DNA of 9,929 nt from Candidatus Shapirobacteria bacterium (lineage in GTDB: Bacteria; Patescibacteriota; Microgenomatia; UBA12405). The stretch spans positions 1 to 9,929 of the forward strand of contig QMND01000014.1 in the NCBI GenBank assembly GCA_003647605.1, given 5' to 3'. The number at the start of each line of letters is the position of its first letter. The stretch's first letter is position 1. This document shows, piece after piece, positions 1-5,545 of the stretch. The translations under genes and the position numbers were made by a program. Below the pieces are notes generated by a model that worked only from the letters and a program-made list of their open reading frames with translations, was not told the DNA's origin and searched no databases.

Positions 1-35
1 AAGATTTTTTGGAAAAAATAGCAAAAAGTAAATGA
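1..35 (+). CDS. C-terminal end of an upstream gene (partial)
   Basis: Reading from base 3, the window edge encodes DFLEKIAKSK followed by TGA at 33-35. This looks like an ordinary charged C-terminus. Its stop overlaps the ATG of the next gene by four bases (ATGA), the classic arrangement of translationally coupled genes. The other two frames also stop early (TAG at 19-21, TAA at 29-31), so the choice rests on the amino-acid character and the ATGA overlap. Nothing can be said about function. If correct, the M23 peptidase gene is not the first gene of its operon. Confidence 0.4.
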   Translation, partial: DFLEKIAKSK

Positions 36-1120
36 TAAATAAAAAAGCTATTGAAGATGAGTGGTTACTATTGAAGGAGTTTGGTAAACAAGAGTGGTTT
101 TTTGTGGTTGGTTTAGTAGTGGCTTTGTTGGGTTGGACGGGCATAATTAAGGTGTGGTTATCAAAATTGATGTATAGGCAGAGAGGTAGATTTTCACAGA
201 CTTTTGTTCATATGAGTATGGCTATGTTGGCTTTTGTGGCTATTACTGGATCGTCAACAGTTGAGGCTTTGATTGATGATAGGGGGGGGAGAGAAGTGGA
301 AAATTTAATGGTATTGAGTGGTGATTTGAATAATGCTAATACTTTAATTTCTAATTTACCTAAAGGAGAAGTGAGTGAGTATAGGGTAAAAGATGGAGAC
401 ACGGTGTCGTCGATTGCTAATAAGTTTGGGGTTAGTATAGATACGATTGTTTGGGAAAATAAGATGAAATCAGTGGACGACATTCAAGTTAAACAGATTT
501 TGAAGGTTTTGCCGGTGACAGGAGTGAGGTATAAGGTAAAGAGAGGAGAAACTATATATAGTATAGCTAAAAAACACAAAACCAATGCCCAGAATATAAT
601 TGATTATCCGTTTAATACTTTTTCTAATGACGAGAAGTTTTCTTTGTTGACTGGGCAAGAGATAATAATTCCAGATGGAATTAAACCAAAGGAGAGGATT
701 ATTGATAAGGCTAGATATAGATCAAGAACAGTGGCGGCTATTCCTGGGGTGGTAGGAGAAGGGAATTTTATGTGGCCAACTACAGGTAGAATTAGTCAGA
801 GATATTATTGGTATCATCGTGCGGTTGATATTGCTAATAAAAATAGCCCACCAATTGTGGCGGCCCAAAGCGGAACAGTGATTAGGAGGGGTTGGGGTGG
901 CGGTTATGGAAATTATGTGGTAATTGATCACGGTAATGGTTATAAAACGCTATATGCTCATATGAAAACTGGGACTTTTGCGGTGACTTTGGGGCAGAAA
1001 GTTAATCAGGGACAAAAATTGGGAATAATGGGAACCACCGGTAGATCAACTGGTATTCATTTACATTTTGAGATTATTGGACCGAATGGGAAATTGAATC
1101 CGTTGACGGTGTTGAAGTGA
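32..1120 (+). CDS. Membrane-anchored LysM-LysM-M23 family metallopeptidase (putative peptidoglycan hydrolase)
   Basis: The product is 362 aa and is predicted to cut peptide cross-links in peptidoglycan outside the membrane. A hydrophobic segment at about residues 22-43 and a second at about 58-80 could anchor it. Two LysM-like domains follow: about 116-161, starting 'YRVKDGDTVSSIA', and about 166-214, starting 'YKVKRGETIYSIAKK'. LysM domains bind glycan strands. The C-terminal M23 (LytM/lysostaphin-like) domain spans about 246-360. It keeps the zinc ligands H262 and D266 (HRAVD) and H345 (HLHFE), with H343 and H310 (YAHM) as catalytic histidines, so it should be active rather than an EnvC-like degenerate copy. 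The start ATG at 32 overlaps the preceding stop. No cleavable signal peptide is evident. The exact substrate and whether it acts in division or envelope remodelling cannot be told. Confidence 0.92.
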   Translation: MINKKAIEDEWLLLKEFGKQEWFFVVGLVVALLGWTGIIKVWLSKLMYRQRGRFSQTFVHMSMAMLAFVAITGSSTVEALIDDRGGREVENLMVLSGDLNNANTLISNLPKGEVSEYRVKDGDTVSSIANKFGVSIDTIVWENKMKSVDDIQVKQILKVLPVTGVRYKVKRGETIYSIAKKHKTNAQNIIDYPFNTFSNDEKFSLLTGQEIIIPDGIKPKERIIDKARYRSRTVAAIPGVVGEGNFMWPTTGRISQRYYWYHRAVDIANKNSPPIVAAQSGTVIRRGWGGGYGNYVVIDHGNGYKTLYAHMKTGTFAVTLGQKVNQGQKLGIMGTTGRSTGIHLHFEIIGPNGKLNPLTVLK

Positions 1121-1142
1121 AGAGTGAGGGGTTGGTGATTAT

Positions 1143-1171
1143 TTGACAAAAATATGGATTGGAGGTAACAT
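1143..1171 (+). promoter_or_regulatory. Sigma70-type promoter of the AbiE-like operon
   Basis: A perfect -35 TTGACA (1143-1148) is followed after 17 bases by TAACAT (1166-1171), four of six matches to the -10 consensus. It lies in the 54-base gap after the M23 gene and gives the toxin-antitoxin pair its own transcription. Initiation would be expected near 1177-1179. That is just past the GTG codon at 1175, so transcripts from this promoter would have to start translation further down, the next candidate being ATG 1196. Read-through mRNA from the M23 gene could use GTG 1175. Confidence 0.55.
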
Positions 1172-1181
1172 AAAGTGTTAC
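1165..1181 (+). promoter_or_regulatory. Palindrome over the -10 box and GTG start, candidate AbiEi operator
   Basis: GTAACA (1165-1170) and TGTTAC (1176-1181) form a perfect 6-bp inverted repeat around a 5-base spacer. The repeat covers the -10 hexamer, the end of the GGAGG Shine-Dalgarno-like site (1161-1165) and the GTG codon. AbiEi antitoxins are known to repress their own operons by binding inverted repeats at the promoter. This palindrome is the natural candidate site here; the binding itself is inference. Confidence 0.45.
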
Positions 1182-1783
1182 TTGTAGTTGAAAAAATGAA
1201 GGAAATAAACATAGCTTTGGAGTTGTATAAAAGCCCTAAAAAGGTATTTAGTGTGCACGAGTTAAGTTTGATGTTTGCTGGAATTGATTATAAAAACCTA
1301 AAAAGACGATTGAGCTATTTGGTTAAAAGTGGAAAGTTAAAAAGATTAAGAAGAGGGGTTTTGGCCAAAGACGACTACAATATTAGGGAGGTGGTAAATA
1401 AAATTTATAAACCATCTTATATTAGCTTAGAAACGGTTTTGGCTAAAAAGGGATTGATTTTTCAGAGTTATGAATCTGTGTTTGCGGTTTCTTATGTTAA
1501 TAGACAGATAGAAATAGACGGCAGGAAAATTGTTTATAGACGATTGAAAGAATCTGTATTGGTGAATAGTTTGGGGATTAGGACAGATGGTTTTTGGGCA
1601 GTGGCTAGTAAAGAGAGGGCCTTTTTGGATACTATTTATGTTTATAAAAATTATCATATTGATAATTTGGCGGTTTTGGATTGGGATAGAGTTTTTGAGA
1701 TATTGGAGATTTATAAAAACCATTCATTTGTCAGAAGAATTAATAGTTATTATAAACTTTATAAGGAAGAAAATGTTCGATAA
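1175..1783 (+). CDS. AbiEi-like antitoxin / transcriptional regulator
   Basis: The product is up to 202 aa and resembles the AbiEi antitoxin family, which neutralises the AbiEii nucleotidyltransferase toxin and represses the operon. Residues about 8-66 form a winged-helix-like DNA-binding region ('KVFSVHELSLMF' then 'LKRRLSYLVKSGKLKRLRRG'). The rest matches the AbiEi C-terminal pattern: 'YISLETVLAKKGLI', then 'KIVYRRLK', then 'AVASKERAFLDTIY'. GTG 1175 is preceded nine bases upstream by GGAGG (1161-1165), which supports this start. However, a strong promoter would begin transcription at about 1178, so ATG 1196 (195 aa, beginning MKEINIAL) is a real alternative. The gene overlaps the toxin gene by 11 bases, as expected for a coupled pair. 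Confidence 0.82.
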   Translation: MLLVVEKMKEINIALELYKSPKKVFSVHELSLMFAGIDYKNLKRRLSYLVKSGKLKRLRRGVLAKDDYNIREVVNKIYKPSYISLETVLAKKGLIFQSYESVFAVSYVNRQIEIDGRKIVYRRLKESVLVNSLGIRTDGFWAVASKERAFLDTIYVYKNYHIDNLAVLDWDRVFEILEIYKNHSFVRRINSYYKLYKEENVR

Positions 1784-2456
1784 AGATAAACACAAAATTA
1801 TAATGTTGAGGGTTTTAAGGCAAATTTATAAAGACAGTTATTTGGGGAAAAGATTGGGTTTTAAGGGTGGGACGATGGCTTTTCTTTTTTATGGTTTACC
1901 AAGAATGTCGGTTGATCTGGATTTTGATTTATTGATGAATAGTCAGGAATATTTGATTTTGGATAAATTAGAAAAGATATTGTTTGAGCTTGGAGAGGTG
2001 AAAGAGAAAATTATTAAGAAAAATACATTGTTTTTGTTATTGGATTATGGATTTGAAGAGAGAAAATTAAAAGTAGAAATTAGAAGAAAAAGAACAAAAA
2101 CCAGATTTATATTGAGAGACTATTTGGGGATTAGTATGTTGGTGATGAATAGAGGAGCGATGGTGGCTAGTAAGTTATTGGCATTGGTGGATAGGAAGAA
2201 ATTAGCTAATAGAGATATTTTTGATTTGTGGTTTTTTTTGAAAAACGATTGGCAAATTGATGAAGATCTTTTGTGGCAGGAAGCTAAAACCAAGAAAGAG
2301 GTTTTGATAAAAAAGGCGATAGTTAAAATAAAAAAGGTTAAAGATAACGAATTGATGTTTGGTTTGGGGGATTTGTTGGACAATAAGACGAAGGATTGGG
2401 TGAGAAAGAATTTAAAAAAAGAACTGTTGTTTAATTTGAGGTTATTGATTAGGTAA
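1773..2456 (+). CDS. AbiEii-like nucleotidyltransferase toxin
   Basis: The product is 227 aa and is predicted to be the toxin partner of the preceding gene. AbiEii/MenT-type toxins are nucleotidyltransferases of the DNA polymerase beta fold; MenT relatives block translation by adding nucleotides to tRNA ends. Visible motifs are GGT at 32-34, then R44, S46 and the catalytic pair D48/D50 (RMSVDLDFD), a third acidic residue in KVEI (E102), and the conserved 'K134...R141...NRDIFDLW' helix region with R147, D148 and D151. All key residues are present, so the toxin appears intact. ATG 1773 was chosen because AAGGAAG lies just upstream and the start overlaps the antitoxin end by 11 bases. The frame is open back to 1587, but that stretch is antisense-free shadow of the antitoxin gene. 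It may serve phage defence or plasmid-like stabilisation. Confidence 0.85.
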   Translation: MFDKDKHKIIMLRVLRQIYKDSYLGKRLGFKGGTMAFLFYGLPRMSVDLDFDLLMNSQEYLILDKLEKILFELGEVKEKIIKKNTLFLLLDYGFEERKLKVEIRRKRTKTRFILRDYLGISMLVMNRGAMVASKLLALVDRKKLANRDIFDLWFFLKNDWQIDEDLLWQEAKTKKEVLIKKAIVKIKKVKDNELMFGLGDLLDNKTKDWVRKNLKKELLFNLRLLIR

Positions 2457-2505
2457 AAAGCTTGGGGGTGTAAAAGGCAGGTGTTGAAGTTTAAAAAGCT
2501 TTTTT
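2455..2505 (+). terminator. Possible weak terminator after the toxin gene
   Basis: AAAAAGCTT (2455-2463), beginning in the toxin stop codon, can pair with AAGCTTTTT (2496-2504), which ends in a T-run. The loop of about 32 bases is long and the stem has only two G-C pairs, so efficiency would be low. It separates the toxin gene from the promoter of the next gene. Confidence 0.25.
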
Positions 2506-2530
2506 GGTTGTCGTAACGATGAGCAATGTT

Positions 2531-2546
2531 TGTTATTATAAGTATA
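2531..2546 (+). promoter_or_regulatory. Extended -10 promoter placing the mRNA start at the ATG
   Basis: TGTTATTAT (2531-2539) is an extended -10 box (TG-n-TATTAT, five of six matches). The ATG of the membrane/TPR gene lies at 2546, seven bases after the box, where initiation is expected. No Shine-Dalgarno site precedes the ATG. Together this suggests a leaderless mRNA. A -35 hexamer at normal spacing is not obvious; TTGTCG at 2508-2513 would be 20 bases away. Confidence 0.45.
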
Positions 2547-4534
2547 TGAAAAAAGTACTGAGAATTTATGTGCGATCATGTTTGTTGGTTTTGCCAGTTT
2601 TCTTTTTGCCGTGGATAGTAAATAGTTTTAATACAGGAAAGTATTATTTTTTGATGATTAGTTCGTTGTTAGCTTTGTTGTTGTGGGTAATTGATTTGTT
2701 AGTTAGTAAAAAGAAAGTGATTAAACTTAATAAAAACTTGTGGCTTTTTGGTGGGTTGGTTTTTTGGTTTTTTATATCTTGGTTAAGATTAGGAACAGGA
2801 GTAAGAGCTAGGTCTTTCAGTCAGTCTTTTGGTTTAGGTATGTGGTTGGCTTTGTTTAATTGGTTTTTTGTGTGGTTACAAGTGGCTGATAGGAAAGAAA
2901 TTGCCAAGGATTTGAATTATTTTAATATATCGGCAGTTTTAATGATTTTAAGTTCTTTGGTAGTTTTTGTTTGGCCTGAGTCTAAACTACCTTTTATTTG
3001 GCCAAAAGATAATCCATTGATTTCAATTGGAACAACTTGGTCACTGGCTGGTTCCGTTTTATCGGAATTGATTTTTTTGGTTCTATTGTTATTGTGGAAC
3101 GGTAGAAGTTTGGTAAGGAAATTGAAGAGATCAAATGATCAATCTTATGTGTTTGAGGCAGTCAAAATGGCAGTATTGGCTTTGGGGACATTTTTGGCTA
3201 TTTATAGGTTGAAAAAATTAGGATTAATAACAATGGATTGGAGAAGTTCGTGGGTGATAATGGTGGAGAGTTTTAAAAATTCACCTTTGTTTGGAGTGGG
3301 AATAGGAAATTTTTCTACAGCTTTTAGTATATTTAGGCCGGCTAGTTTTAATTTAACTAAGGTTTGGTTAAATAATTTTATTTTATCTAGGTCGGCTTTG
3401 TTGCACTTGTGGACGGAAGTAGGAATTGTGGTTCCAATTGTGTTTTTTGTTTTTTGGGGTTGGTTAATTAAGAAAAAAAGAAAGAATTTTGATTTTTATT
3501 TGTTAGTTTTGCTTTCTTTGTTGTTGACAGTTTTACCTTTAAATGTGTTTGTTTTGTGGTTATTTTTTTATATTTTGGGAAGTGGAAGAGTTTGGAAGGG
3601 AAATAGTAGTAAGGCTAGTTTATTATTAGGAGAAAGTAGAATTAACATAATGCCATGGTTATTGTCGTTGGTGGTTTTAGTGGTGGGGTTTGGTGGTGTC
3701 TATTTAACTTCAAAATGTTTTTTGTCTGAGTTTTATTTGAAAAAGTCTTTGATAGCTATGTCTAAAAATGATGGAAGTGGAAGTTATAACTGGCAAATTA
3801 AGGCTATAGCTATGAATCCTAAATTGGCTAGTTTGAGAGCTATATATTCTCAGACTAACATGGGATTAGCTAGGGCTTTATTAACTAAGGAAAAAGATTT
3901 AAACCAACAGGATAAAGAGAAATTGTCTATGTTAATGCAACAGGCTGTTAGAGAAGCTAAAACAGCTATTAATTTGGAGTCTAAAAAATCAGATTATTGG
4001 TATAATTTGGCTAGGATTTATAGAGAAATGTCGGGGAGTGTTAAGGGCGCGGCAGATTGGGCTTTAGATGCTTACAGTCAGGCAGTTTTGTTAGATCCAA
4101 TTAATCCTAATTTAAAATTAGATTTGGGTGGTTTGTTGTTTGCTGGGGGAAAGTATGAAGAAGCAGAGAGAGTTTTTGAAGAGGCGGTAGTTAAAAAAAG
4201 AGATTTAGCTAATAGTTGGTATAACTGGGCTCATACGGCTAAAAAGTTGAATAAGCTGGAGGAAGCGGTAGGTAGAATGAATCAGGCTTTGGCTTTGGTA
4301 CCAACAGATTCTGAAGATTATAAAAAGGCGGATAAGGAGTTGGCGGAGTGGAGGAGAGAGTTAGAGACTTTGAGGGTTAAACAGAAAGAACAGACAGAGA
4401 AGGCGAAGGTGGAAAAGGAGAAGAAAGAAGAGGTGTTGACGACACCAGCACCTTTGCCTACAATTAGTGAAAATCAGGTAGAGGTGAAAGAAGATGAAAT
4501 GAAGCCACCGGTGGAAGAAACAGAGGGAGAGTAA
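2546..4534 (+). CDS. O-antigen ligase/polymerase-like membrane protein with C-terminal TPR domain
   Basis: The product is 662 aa. About ten hydrophobic segments lie between residues 11 and 387 (about 11-27, 33-54, 65-82, 95-113, 125-143, 170-187, 204-221, 285-305, 314-345, 369-387). The signature region is 'W236...SFKNSPLFGVGIGNF' (242-256) followed by 'ALLHLWTEVGIV' (284-295). This matches the 'hPl.GvG.GnF ... HN..L....E.G..G' pattern of the Wzy/WaaL O-antigen ligase family, which joins or polymerises lipid-linked glycans on the outer face of the membrane. TPR-like repeats run from about 467 to 585, then a Lys/Glu-rich and proline-containing tail (about 600-662). The TPR part would bind partners. 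Only about one membrane segment separates 170-187 from the signature, fewer than usual. ATG 2546 is preferred over TTG 2504 because a -10 box sits right before it. Function in cell-surface glycan assembly is inferred. Confidence 0.72.
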   Translation: MKKVLRIYVRSCLLVLPVFFLPWIVNSFNTGKYYFLMISSLLALLLWVIDLLVSKKKVIKLNKNLWLFGGLVFWFFISWLRLGTGVRARSFSQSFGLGMWLALFNWFFVWLQVADRKEIAKDLNYFNISAVLMILSSLVVFVWPESKLPFIWPKDNPLISIGTTWSLAGSVLSELIFLVLLLLWNGRSLVRKLKRSNDQSYVFEAVKMAVLALGTFLAIYRLKKLGLITMDWRSSWVIMVESFKNSPLFGVGIGNFSTAFSIFRPASFNLTKVWLNNFILSRSALLHLWTEVGIVVPIVFFVFWGWLIKKKRKNFDFYLLVLLSLLLTVLPLNVFVLWLFFYILGSGRVWKGNSSKASLLLGESRINIMPWLLSLVVLVVGFGGVYLTSKCFLSEFYLKKSLIAMSKNDGSGSYNWQIKAIAMNPKLASLRAIYSQTNMGLARALLTKEKDLNQQDKEKLSMLMQQAVREAKTAINLESKKSDYWYNLARIYREMSGSVKGAADWALDAYSQAVLLDPINPNLKLDLGGLLFAGGKYEEAERVFEEAVVKKRDLANSWYNWAHTAKKLNKLEEAVGRMNQALALVPTDSEDYKKADKELAEWRRELETLRVKQKEQTEKAKVEKEKKEEVLTTPAPLPTISENQVEVKEDEMKPPVEETEGE

Positions 4535-4537
4535 ATG

Positions 4538-4598
4538 AAAAATAGACAGTGCTGTGAATGCAATCCCAAACTAGTAGGAATTCACGCTTTCTGTCTAT
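4538..4598 (-). terminator. Intrinsic terminator of the putative small RNA
   Basis: The closing 8-bp stem ATAGACAG/CTGTCTAT (4598-4591 with 4549-4542) is directly followed on the minus strand by TTTT (4541-4538). Together with the final T of the stem this gives five U residues. On the plus strand the same hairpin has no T-run after it, so it works as an intrinsic terminator only for minus-strand transcription. Confidence 0.45.
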
Positions 4599-4602
4599 AT
4601 GT
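4538..4602 (-). ncRNA. Putative small RNA: single bulged hairpin with intrinsic terminator
   Basis: Transcription from the adjacent perfect promoter would begin near 4602-4600 on the minus strand and produce about 60-65 nt that is almost entirely one hairpin. The outer stem is ATAGACAG (4598-4591) with CTGTCTAT (4549-4542). The inner stem is GTGAAT (4585-4580) with ATTCAC (4559-4554), and a short TCC/GGA helix lies further in. Asymmetric bulges (AAAGC opposite AGCA; TTGC) separate them. The apical loop contains the self-complementary hexamer ACTAGT, which could allow dimerisation. The outer stem is followed by TTTT then C, so the RNA would stop just before the stop codon of the convergent membrane/TPR gene. 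I do not recognise the family. No convincing protein is encoded: a 27-codon plus-strand frame (4535-4618) crosses it. Confidence 0.5.
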
Positions 4603-4607
4603 GTTGG

Positions 4608-4636
4608 ATTATATTTGAGAAGTGTGTTAGTGTCAA
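4608..4636 (-). promoter_or_regulatory. Perfect consensus sigma70 promoter for the putative small RNA
   Basis: Read on the minus strand, TTGACA (4636-4631) is followed by exactly 17 bases and then TATAAT (4613-4608), a full match at both boxes with ideal spacing. Initiation is expected around 4602-4600. It points away from the downstream toxin-antitoxin genes and toward the 3' end of the membrane/TPR gene, and the only thing it can drive before a terminator is the hairpin RNA. Confidence 0.65.
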
Positions 4637-4680
4637 GTTTTTTTAGTAGAAAAACAAGAAGACTAGCAATATTGTTTAAT

Positions 4681-4706
4681 AATATGACTAGTTGACTGGT
4701 CATATT
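4681..4706. repeat. Strong 11-bp stem-loop between convergent genes
   Basis: AATATGACTAG (4681-4691) pairs with CTGGTCATATT (4696-4706) across the 4-base loop TTGA, with one G-T wobble. A direct copy of the left arm's TATGACTAGT occurs again at 4716-4725. It lies between the 3' ends of the membrane/TPR gene and the antitoxin gene, so it may stabilise or end transcripts from either side. Neither side has a clear T-run. The remaining spacer (4619-4767) shows nothing else I can name. Confidence 0.5.
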
Positions 4707-4767
4707 CGTGTGTTTTATGACTAGTGGAACCATGGTTAACTGTGGTAGATAGGTTGGTTTAAAGAAA

Positions 4768-5046
4768 CTACAGGCTCAGTTTAACTTTTCCGTTGGCATA
4801 TTGATGAAGCAGGGTTGATATTAGGGTTTGATAGGGCATGCCGTTATTGACGGCTTTGCTTTTTAATTTAAGTAAAACTGGTTGACTAATTCTAATATTG
4901 ATATTTTTGGTTTTTTTAAGATAGTTTTTAGATAGTTTAATTAATTCATCTGTTTCTTTTTCAATGTGCTTGAGACTAACAAACTTATTGTTATTGTAAT
5001 CCTTGTTTATTTTTTGTTCTTGTGGGTCTAATTTTACTTTTTTCAT
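4768..5046 (-). CDS. BrnA/CopG-like antitoxin
   Basis: The product is 92 aa. The C-terminal half looks like a ribbon-helix-helix DNA-binding unit: a strand at about 48-53 (NINIRI), a helix at about 55-68, then 'GMPYQTLISTLLHQYANG' (69-86), typical of CopG-type antitoxins. The N-terminal half (1-45) is charged and likely binds the toxin. The ATG overlaps the toxin stop by four bases (ATGA at 5046-5043), so translation is coupled and no Shine-Dalgarno is needed; the sequence upstream is A-rich. The toxin-first order and size match BrnT/BrnA systems, in which the antitoxin represses the operon. Confidence is good for antitoxin, lower for the exact subfamily. Confidence 0.8.
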   Translation of the reverse strand: MKKVKLDPQEQKINKDYNNNKFVSLKHIEKETDELIKLSKNYLKKTKNINIRISQPVLLKLKSKAVNNGMPYQTLISTLLHQYANGKVKLSL

Positions 5047-5327
5047 TTTTTTTGTTTGCTTAAAATGTAATTTTTAGTGGCTTTGTGGTTGGGGATAATA
5101 GTTTTTAAGAATATTTTTTCTTTATCTTCTACAAAAGGTACTAAATATGCATAATTATTAATTTCAACGATTAAGATTTTTTGTTTTGGATATTTTTTAG
5201 GATTGTGATGTTTTAAAATATCTAATATTTTATGATTAGCAATAGTCACCAGGACATCTTCAAAAGAAACTCCTCTGTTTTGTTGAAGAATTTCATTTTT
5301 TTTAGAATTCCATTCAATGGCTTTCAC
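5043..5327 (-). CDS. BrnT-like toxin
   Basis: The product is 94 aa, the usual size of BrnT/RelE-superfamily ribonuclease toxins. It has the family opening 'IEWNSKKNEILQQNRGVSFEDV' (residues 4-25, W6, K9-K10, G19, F22, E23), a central strand region 'QKILIVEINNYAYLVPFVED' (49-68), and a basic end 'FLKTIIPNHKATKNYI' (73-88). Such toxins cleave mRNA; in BrnT the active residues lie in the strand core and C-terminal region, but I cannot assign them here with certainty. The start is GTG at 5327-5325 with no Shine-Dalgarno. A -10-like TAAACT ends eight bases upstream, so the mRNA may be leaderless. It is co-transcribed with the antitoxin, which it precedes. Confidence 0.78.
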   Translation of the reverse strand: MKAIEWNSKKNEILQQNRGVSFEDVLVTIANHKILDILKHHNPKKYPKQKILIVEINNYAYLVPFVEDKEKIFLKTIIPNHKATKNYILSKQKK

Positions 5328-5334
5328 TGTTTAT

Positions 5335-5363
5335 AGTTTATGACAATGTATATGGTATGTCAA
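5335..5363 (-). promoter_or_regulatory. Promoter of the BrnT/BrnA-like operon
   Basis: On the minus strand TTGACA (5363-5358) is followed after 17 bases by TAAACT (5340-5335), four of six matches to the -10 consensus. Initiation near 5328 coincides with the GTG start at 5327. Confidence 0.55.
5341..5362. promoter_or_regulatory. Inverted repeat inside the toxin-antitoxin promoter, candidate antitoxin operator
   Basis: TGACA (5341-5345) and TGTCA (5358-5362) are inverted copies with a symmetric ATAT at the centre (TGACA-n4-ATAT-n4-TGTCA). The repeat fills the space between the -35 and -10 boxes and overlaps the -35. Ribbon-helix-helix antitoxins bind such sites to repress their operon. The role is inferred. 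Confidence 0.45.
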
Positions 5364-5423
5364 GTTTTGAGGCAGTTTATAATTTTGTTGAAAAGTTAGG
5401 GATAAATAAGACAAAGAAAAAAC

Positions 5424-5531
5424 ATCGTCATTGCGAGGAGCCTGCCATACGGCAGATAAACTCCGTGATGTGGCAACTTGCCTGCAGTGTCTATAGCCAC
5501 AGCTATTGCAGGCGGGTCCCGTTGGGGGATG
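5424..5531. repeat. REP/MITE-like palindromic element, apparently truncated on the right
   Basis: The stretch begins with TCGTCATTGCGAGGAG (5425-5440). I recognise this as the end of a dispersed palindromic element found in CPR and various other bacterial genomes. It is clearly GC-richer than its surroundings and contains nested hairpins: CTGCC (5442-5446)/GGCAG (5451-5455), GCCTGCA (5480-5486)/TGCAGGC (5507-5513), and ATAGC (5493-5497)/GCTAT (5502-5506) with loop CACA. Complete copies usually close with the mirror image of the left end, roughly CTCGCAATGACG. Here the sequence runs GGGTCCCGTTGGGGGATG and then into AT-rich DNA, so the right terminus looks lost. It encodes nothing convincing and sits between two minus-strand genes, where its hairpins could help end transcription of the TPR gene. 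Confidence 0.65.
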
Positions 5532-5545
5532 TAAAAAGTGGGTTT

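Noticed and set aside
1118..1166. TGA read as glycine, as in some CPR groups, extending the M23 protein
   Set aside because: The M23 domain is complete at the TGA, and the toxin TGA forms a classical ATGA overlap with the antitoxin. Standard code explains both.
1587..1772. Longer N-terminus for the AbiEii-like toxin
   Set aside because: The extra residues are an out-of-frame reading of the antitoxin gene. The family starts shortly before the GGT motif, and ATG 1773 has a suitable ribosome site.
2504..2545. TTG start 14 codons upstream for the membrane/TPR protein
   Set aside because: The segment contains the extended -10 box. The residues before the MKK start are not membrane-like, and an ATG fits a normal N-terminus.
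4535..4618. 27-codon plus-strand frame with four cysteines right after the membrane/TPR stop
   Set aside because: Its start abuts the previous stop, but the sequence is better explained by the hairpin of the minus-strand RNA. The composition follows the stems and no ribosome site or family is evident.
4637..4655. GTTTTT/AAAAAC hairpin as a terminator for the membrane/TPR gene
   Set aside because: The stem is only six base pairs, almost all A-T, with no following T-run. The -35 box of the RNA promoter overlaps it.
4464..4733. 89-aa minus-strand open frame
   Set aside because: It is a shadow of the end of the membrane/TPR gene plus spacer, with no protein-like features. The perfect promoter at 4636-4608 lies inside it and starts transcription after its first third.
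5378..5383. Plus-strand TATAAT near the toxin operon
   Set aside because: No acceptable -35 at 16-18 bases upstream, and no gene or hairpin-terminated transcript downstream apart from the repeat element.
5480..5513. CRISPR-like or tRNA-like structure in the GC-rich hairpin area
   Set aside because: There is a single nested hairpin without repeat-spacer units, cloverleaf or anticodon arm. The palindromic element explains it.
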